Shown here: positions 41,020 through 43,599 of the stretch, piece after piece
How the letters are laid out: every line of letters starts with the position of its first letter
Position numbering within the stretch: position 1 is the first letter of the stretch
Assembly (NCBI GenBank): GCA_002898235.1
Contig: BEIL01000005.1
Location: 1-43,599 of the forward strand
Length of the DNA: 43,599 nt
DNA from: a bacterium HR35
GTDB taxonomy: Bacteria; Patescibacteriota; Minisyncoccia; UBA6257; HR35
Direction of reading: 5' to 3'
Translations under genes and position numbers: made by a program
Notes under the pieces: model-generated
What the model was told of the DNA's origin: nothing
Seen by the model: the letters and a program-made list of their open reading frames with translations, nothing else
The model's database searches: none

Positions 41020-41092
41020 GCCCCGGTAGCTCAATTGGAAGAGCAGGAGCGTTCTAAGCTCAAGGTTGGGGGTTCGAATCCCTCCCGGGGCA
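41020..41092 (+). tRNA. tRNA-Arg (TCT)
   Basis: Acceptor GCCCCGG/CCGGGGC, D-stem GCTC/GAGC, anticodon loop GTTCTAA with anticodon TCT, T-arm GGGGG/CCCTC around TTCGAAT, discriminator A. The top pair of the anticodon stem (27:43) is a G:A mismatch. Three bases separate it from the preceding tRNA, so both come from one precursor. CCA is not encoded. Confidence 0.93.
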
Positions 41093-41098
41093 CAAAAA

Positions 41099-41935
41099 TT
41101 AGAGAGGAAGTTTATATTGTAAAAGTTTAAATAAGTTTTCAAAAAGTTTAGCTACTAAAATTGGTCCTGTTCCTCCTGGAGTTGGAGTAATCAAAGCAGC
41201 TTTATTTTTTAACTTTTCAAAATCTAAATCTCCACAAATTTTATTATTTTCAAAAGAATAACCAAAATCAATCAAAATAGCTCCTTCTTTACAAGTTTGA
41301 ATTAAATTAGCTTTACCAACTCCAGAAATCACAATATCAGCTTCTTTTAAAAATTTTTCTAAATTATTAGTTTTACTTTGAGAAATAATCACAGTTGCTC
41401 CCTCTCTAGCTAAATAATGACTTAAAGGTTTGCCAATAAGCTTTCCATAGCCAACAACTAAAGCTATTTTACTTTCAAATTTTAAATTATATTTTTCTTT
41501 TAAAAATTTTACTGTTTCTACTGCTGGGGGACTAATAACTTCTGAATCAGTAAAAAATTTTCCTAACATTTTACTTGAAAGACAATCGATATCTTTTTTA
41601 GAAGGAATAGCATTTAAAAAATACTGAGTTTTAAATTTTGAAGGTAAGGGAAGTTGAATTAAAGCTCCATTAATAACCTTCTTTTTAACTATTTGACTAA
41701 TGTACTTTCTTAATTTTTTTCGAGAAAAAGTTTCATAATTTTCAATTTCATAAATTCTAAAATCAATGTTTAATTTTTCAGCAAAATTTTTTTTAATTTT
41801 TAAAAAACTCTCTTTTTCTTTATCCTTACCAATTAAAAAAGCAGCAACTACAATTTTGTCATAGGCTTTTCTTTGTTCCTTTAAATTCTCCAAAATTTCC
41901 TCAGCTAATTTTTTACCATCAACAATTAAAGTCAT
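41099..41935 (-). CDS. folD: Methylenetetrahydrofolate dehydrogenase/cyclohydrolase (FolD)
   Basis: Interconverts one-carbon folate forms. Recognised by GALIQLPLPSKF with the conserved Gln, PSKKDID (usually KDVDG), the NADP-site loop VVGYGKLIGKPL and the closing ITPTPGGTGPI. The catalytic lysine is retained in the first helix, but the neighbouring Tyr of the YxxxK motif reads Phe (SFLKIKK), and the Gly after DID is Cys. 278 residues. So it is a divergent member; whether both activities remain is uncertain. It overlaps polX by four bases and converges on tRNA-Arg. Confidence 0.92.
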   Translation of the reverse strand: MTLIVDGKKLAEEILENLKEQRKAYDKIVVAAFLIGKDKEKESFLKIKKNFAEKLNIDFRIYEIENYETFSRKKLRKYISQIVKKKVINGALIQLPLPSKFKTQYFLNAIPSKKDIDCLSSKMLGKFFTDSEVISPPAVETVKFLKEKYNLKFESKIALVVGYGKLIGKPLSHYLAREGATVIISQSKTNNLEKFLKEADIVISGVGKANLIQTCKEGAILIDFGYSFENNKICGDLDFEKLKNKAALITPTPGGTGPILVAKLFENLFKLLQYKLPL

Positions 41936-43599
41936 TTGTTTTTCTTCAGCTGTTTTAAGAAGTTTTCTAAATCAAGAGTATTTAAAATATCTTCTTTTTT
42001 TGCCCAACCTCTTCTTGCTTGAGCTACGCCCAAATCTAAAAACCTTAAATGTAAAACTGAATGAGCATCAGTATCAATCACCATCTTGACTCCTTTTTCA
42101 ACACATTTTCTAATATGGTCATCTTTTAAATCAAGCCTATCAGGATAAGCATCAATTTCTAAAATTTTACCTGTTTTTTTAGCATAATCAATAATTTCAT
42201 CAATATCAACTTCATAAGGCGGTCTTCGATTAATAATTCTTCCTGTTGGATGAAAAATACAGTCAACATGAGGATTCATCATTGCTTTTTTAATTCTTTC
42301 TGTTTGAACTGATCGAGGAAGATCAAAATAAGAATGAATAGCTGCACCAACAAAATCCATTTTAGCCAAAATTTCATCTTTGATATCTAAACTGCCATCT
42401 TTATTGATATTTACTTCAGCGCCTTTTAAAATCTTTATCTTGCCTTTATATTTTTTATTCAACCTCTCTATTTCTTCAAACTGTTTTAAAAATCTTTCCT
42501 CATCTAAACCACCAGCAACCGAGAGAGATTTAGTATGATCAGTAATGCAAATATACTCTAAACCAAGTTTAATTGCTTCTTCAACCATTTCTTCAATTGA
42601 ATTTTGACCATCACTCCAGTTAGTTTGAACTTGAAGATCTCCCTTAATTGAACCATAATCAATTAATTTAGGCAACTTTCTTTGTTTAGCTAATTCAATT
42701 TCTCCCTTGTTTTCTCTCATCTCCGGGGGTATCCAATCCAAATCCAATTTTTCGTAAATTTCTTCTTCTGTTCTGCCAGCTATCCTTTTATCATTTTTAT
42801 CAAATAATCCATATTCATTTAGTTTCCATCCTTTTTTAATTGCTAATTCCCTCATCTGAATATTATGCTCTTTTGAGCCAGTAAAATAGGCTAAAGCTGC
42901 GCCAAAACTTTCTTCAGCTACTACTCTTAAATCAACATCTAAACCAATTTTCAATCTAACCATTGTTTTTGTCGGACCTTGTCCATAAATATAATCAACT
43001 TCAGGAAATTTAACAAAATAATCCATTAGTTTTTCCGGTTTATCAGAAACAGCTAAGATATCAATATCGCCAACTGTCTCTTTTCTTCGCCGATAAGAAC
43101 CAGCAGGTACAACTTCTTTAGCTAACCCACTTTCCTTTAAATAATTTACTAACTCTTCGACAATTGGAAAAACAAATCCTAAAATGAATCTTTTTCCGCT
43201 TTGTTTATAAAATTCAATTCCTTTTAAAATTTTCTCCTCGCTTTTTGCTCCAAACCCAGGCAATCTTCTTATTTTATGTTCCCGACAAGCCTTTTCTAAA
43301 TCATCAATTGTCTTAATTCCTAAAGCTTTATAAAGTTTATAGACAATTTTTGGTCCAACCCCTTCAATTGAAGTTAAAGTCTCAACATCAACTGGAACCT
43401 CTTTTTTTAATTCTTCTAATTCCTTAATCTTTCCAGTTTTTAAATATTCAATTATTTTTTCAGCAATTGATTCACCAACTCCAGGCAAATTTTTCAATCC
43501 TTCTTTTCCTTGCTTTTTTACAAATTCCTCAATATCTTCATCCAAAGCCTCAATCGAATAAGCAGCCTTTTCATAAGCTTGTGGCTTAAACTGAACTCC
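41932..43599 (-). CDS. polX: Family X DNA polymerase with PHP domain (5' end outside window)
   Basis: DNA repair polymerase. Present here: helix-hairpin-helix DNA-binding motifs (LPGVGESIAEKI, IEGVGPKIVYKL, LPGFGAKSEEKI), the nucleotidyltransferase palm with GSYRRRKETVGDIDIL (Asp pair) and a third Asp in DVDLRV, and a C-terminal PHP domain with TDHTKSLSV, GAEVNI, AAIHSYF and DTDAHS. The first PHP motif reads GDLQVQTNWSDG: the usual HxH is QxQ. The frame remains open to the window edge (18 codons before the Leu at 43545, encoding FKPQAYEKAAYSIEAL, a normal PolX N-terminus), so the start lies outside. Confidence 0.93.
   Translation of the reverse strand, partial: GVQFKPQAYEKAAYSIEALDEDIEEFVKKQGKEGLKNLPGVGESIAEKIIEYLKTGKIKELEELKKEVPVDVETLTSIEGVGPKIVYKLYKALGIKTIDDLEKACREHKIRRLPGFGAKSEEKILKGIEFYKQSGKRFILGFVFPIVEELVNYLKESGLAKEVVPAGSYRRRKETVGDIDILAVSDKPEKLMDYFVKFPEVDYIYGQGPTKTMVRLKIGLDVDLRVVAEESFGAALAYFTGSKEHNIQMRELAIKKGWKLNEYGLFDKNDKRIAGRTEEEIYEKLDLDWIPPEMRENKGEIELAKQRKLPKLIDYGSIKGDLQVQTNWSDGQNSIEEMVEEAIKLGLEYICITDHTKSLSVAGGLDEERFLKQFEEIERLNKKYKGKIKILKGAEVNINKDGSLDIKDEILAKMDFVGAAIHSYFDLPRSVQTERIKKAMMNPHVDCIFHPTGRIINRRPPYEVDIDEIIDYAKKTGKILEIDAYPDRLDLKDDHIRKCVEKGVKMVIDTDAHSVLHLRFLDLGVAQARRGWAKKEDILNTLDLENFLKQLKKNK

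Noticed and set aside
40903-41142. Minus-strand frame of 79 codons with the phrase GWESNPRPGAYETPALTTELPR
   Set aside because: It is the antisense translation of the two tRNA genes. This phrase is a well-known false protein arising from tRNA regions.

Overview
The window is very AT-rich, tightly packed DNA, most likely from a small-genome bacterium of the Candidate Phyla Radiation (Patescibacteria), probably a Parcubacteria-type lineage. The evidence is the mixture of genes: a ribosomal protein S12 with an extra segment before its conserved KGVC stretch, an archaeal-type phosphoglycerate mutase, type IV pilus genes scattered among translation genes, a pseudopilin with GYAW...IGW repeats, an ATP-cone/nuclease fusion and a compact alanyl-tRNA synthetase. 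TGA ends clear genes (dnaE, rplS), so the ordinary bacterial code fits and the recoded UGA-Gly code does not. No taxonomic marker was searched; this placement is inference.

Layout. 1-2186 (minus): 5' part of a P-type cation ATPase and ksgA. 2200-5731: LysM/M23 cell-wall hydrolase, nusA, ppa, an ATP-cone nuclease, tRNA-His. 5733-10107: an accessory block of exported proteins with Ig/PKD/fibronectin-like folds, containing a 523-bp near-identical duplication, a membrane-anchored member and a Thr/Ser-rich coiled-coil protein. 10093-14242: phosphoglycerate mutase (minus), then rpmJ-rpsM-rpsK-rpsD-rpoA-rplQ-rpsP. 14252-21271: M16 protease, AI-2E family protein, tRNA-Gln, rpsR, rnhB (minus), dnaE, thpR. 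21272-21865: the only stretch over 300 bases without an intact protein gene; it holds a decayed prepilin/LamG gene, a repeat remnant, a palindrome and tRNA-Leu. 21866-26743: rpsL-rpsG-fusA followed by three pseudopilins and a second tRNA-Leu. 26791-29569: rnj, rbfA, a small nuclease-like gene, rplS. 29553-31965 (minus): TrxB, glutaredoxin, DsbA-like protein, prepilin. 31986-35529: membrane protein, pilB, pilC. 35565-39871: lysS, alaS, a two-domain membrane protein. 39938-41092: khpA, trmD, two tRNAs. 41099-43599 (minus): folD and partial polX.

How it fits together. Most of the window is information processing (ribosomal proteins, RNA polymerase alpha, EF-G, tRNA synthetases, DNA polymerase III, RNase J and HII, TrmD). 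The accessory part looks like a cell-surface programme: type IV pilus motor and pseudopilins, exported proteins with even numbers of cysteines, and a thiol-redox cluster that could make and service their disulfides.

The most interesting signals are: an RNA polymerase alpha subunit ending right after its N-terminal domain, together with promoters that nearly all have G two positions upstream of a TATAAT-like -10 box; several -10 boxes so close to ATG that the mRNAs should be leaderless, with little sign of Shine-Dalgarno sites; an alanyl-tRNA synthetase lacking the editing and C-Ala domains; and, in the surface block, two proteins ending in the same short tail. I saw no CRISPR array, transposase, integrase, rRNA or convincing intrinsic terminator.
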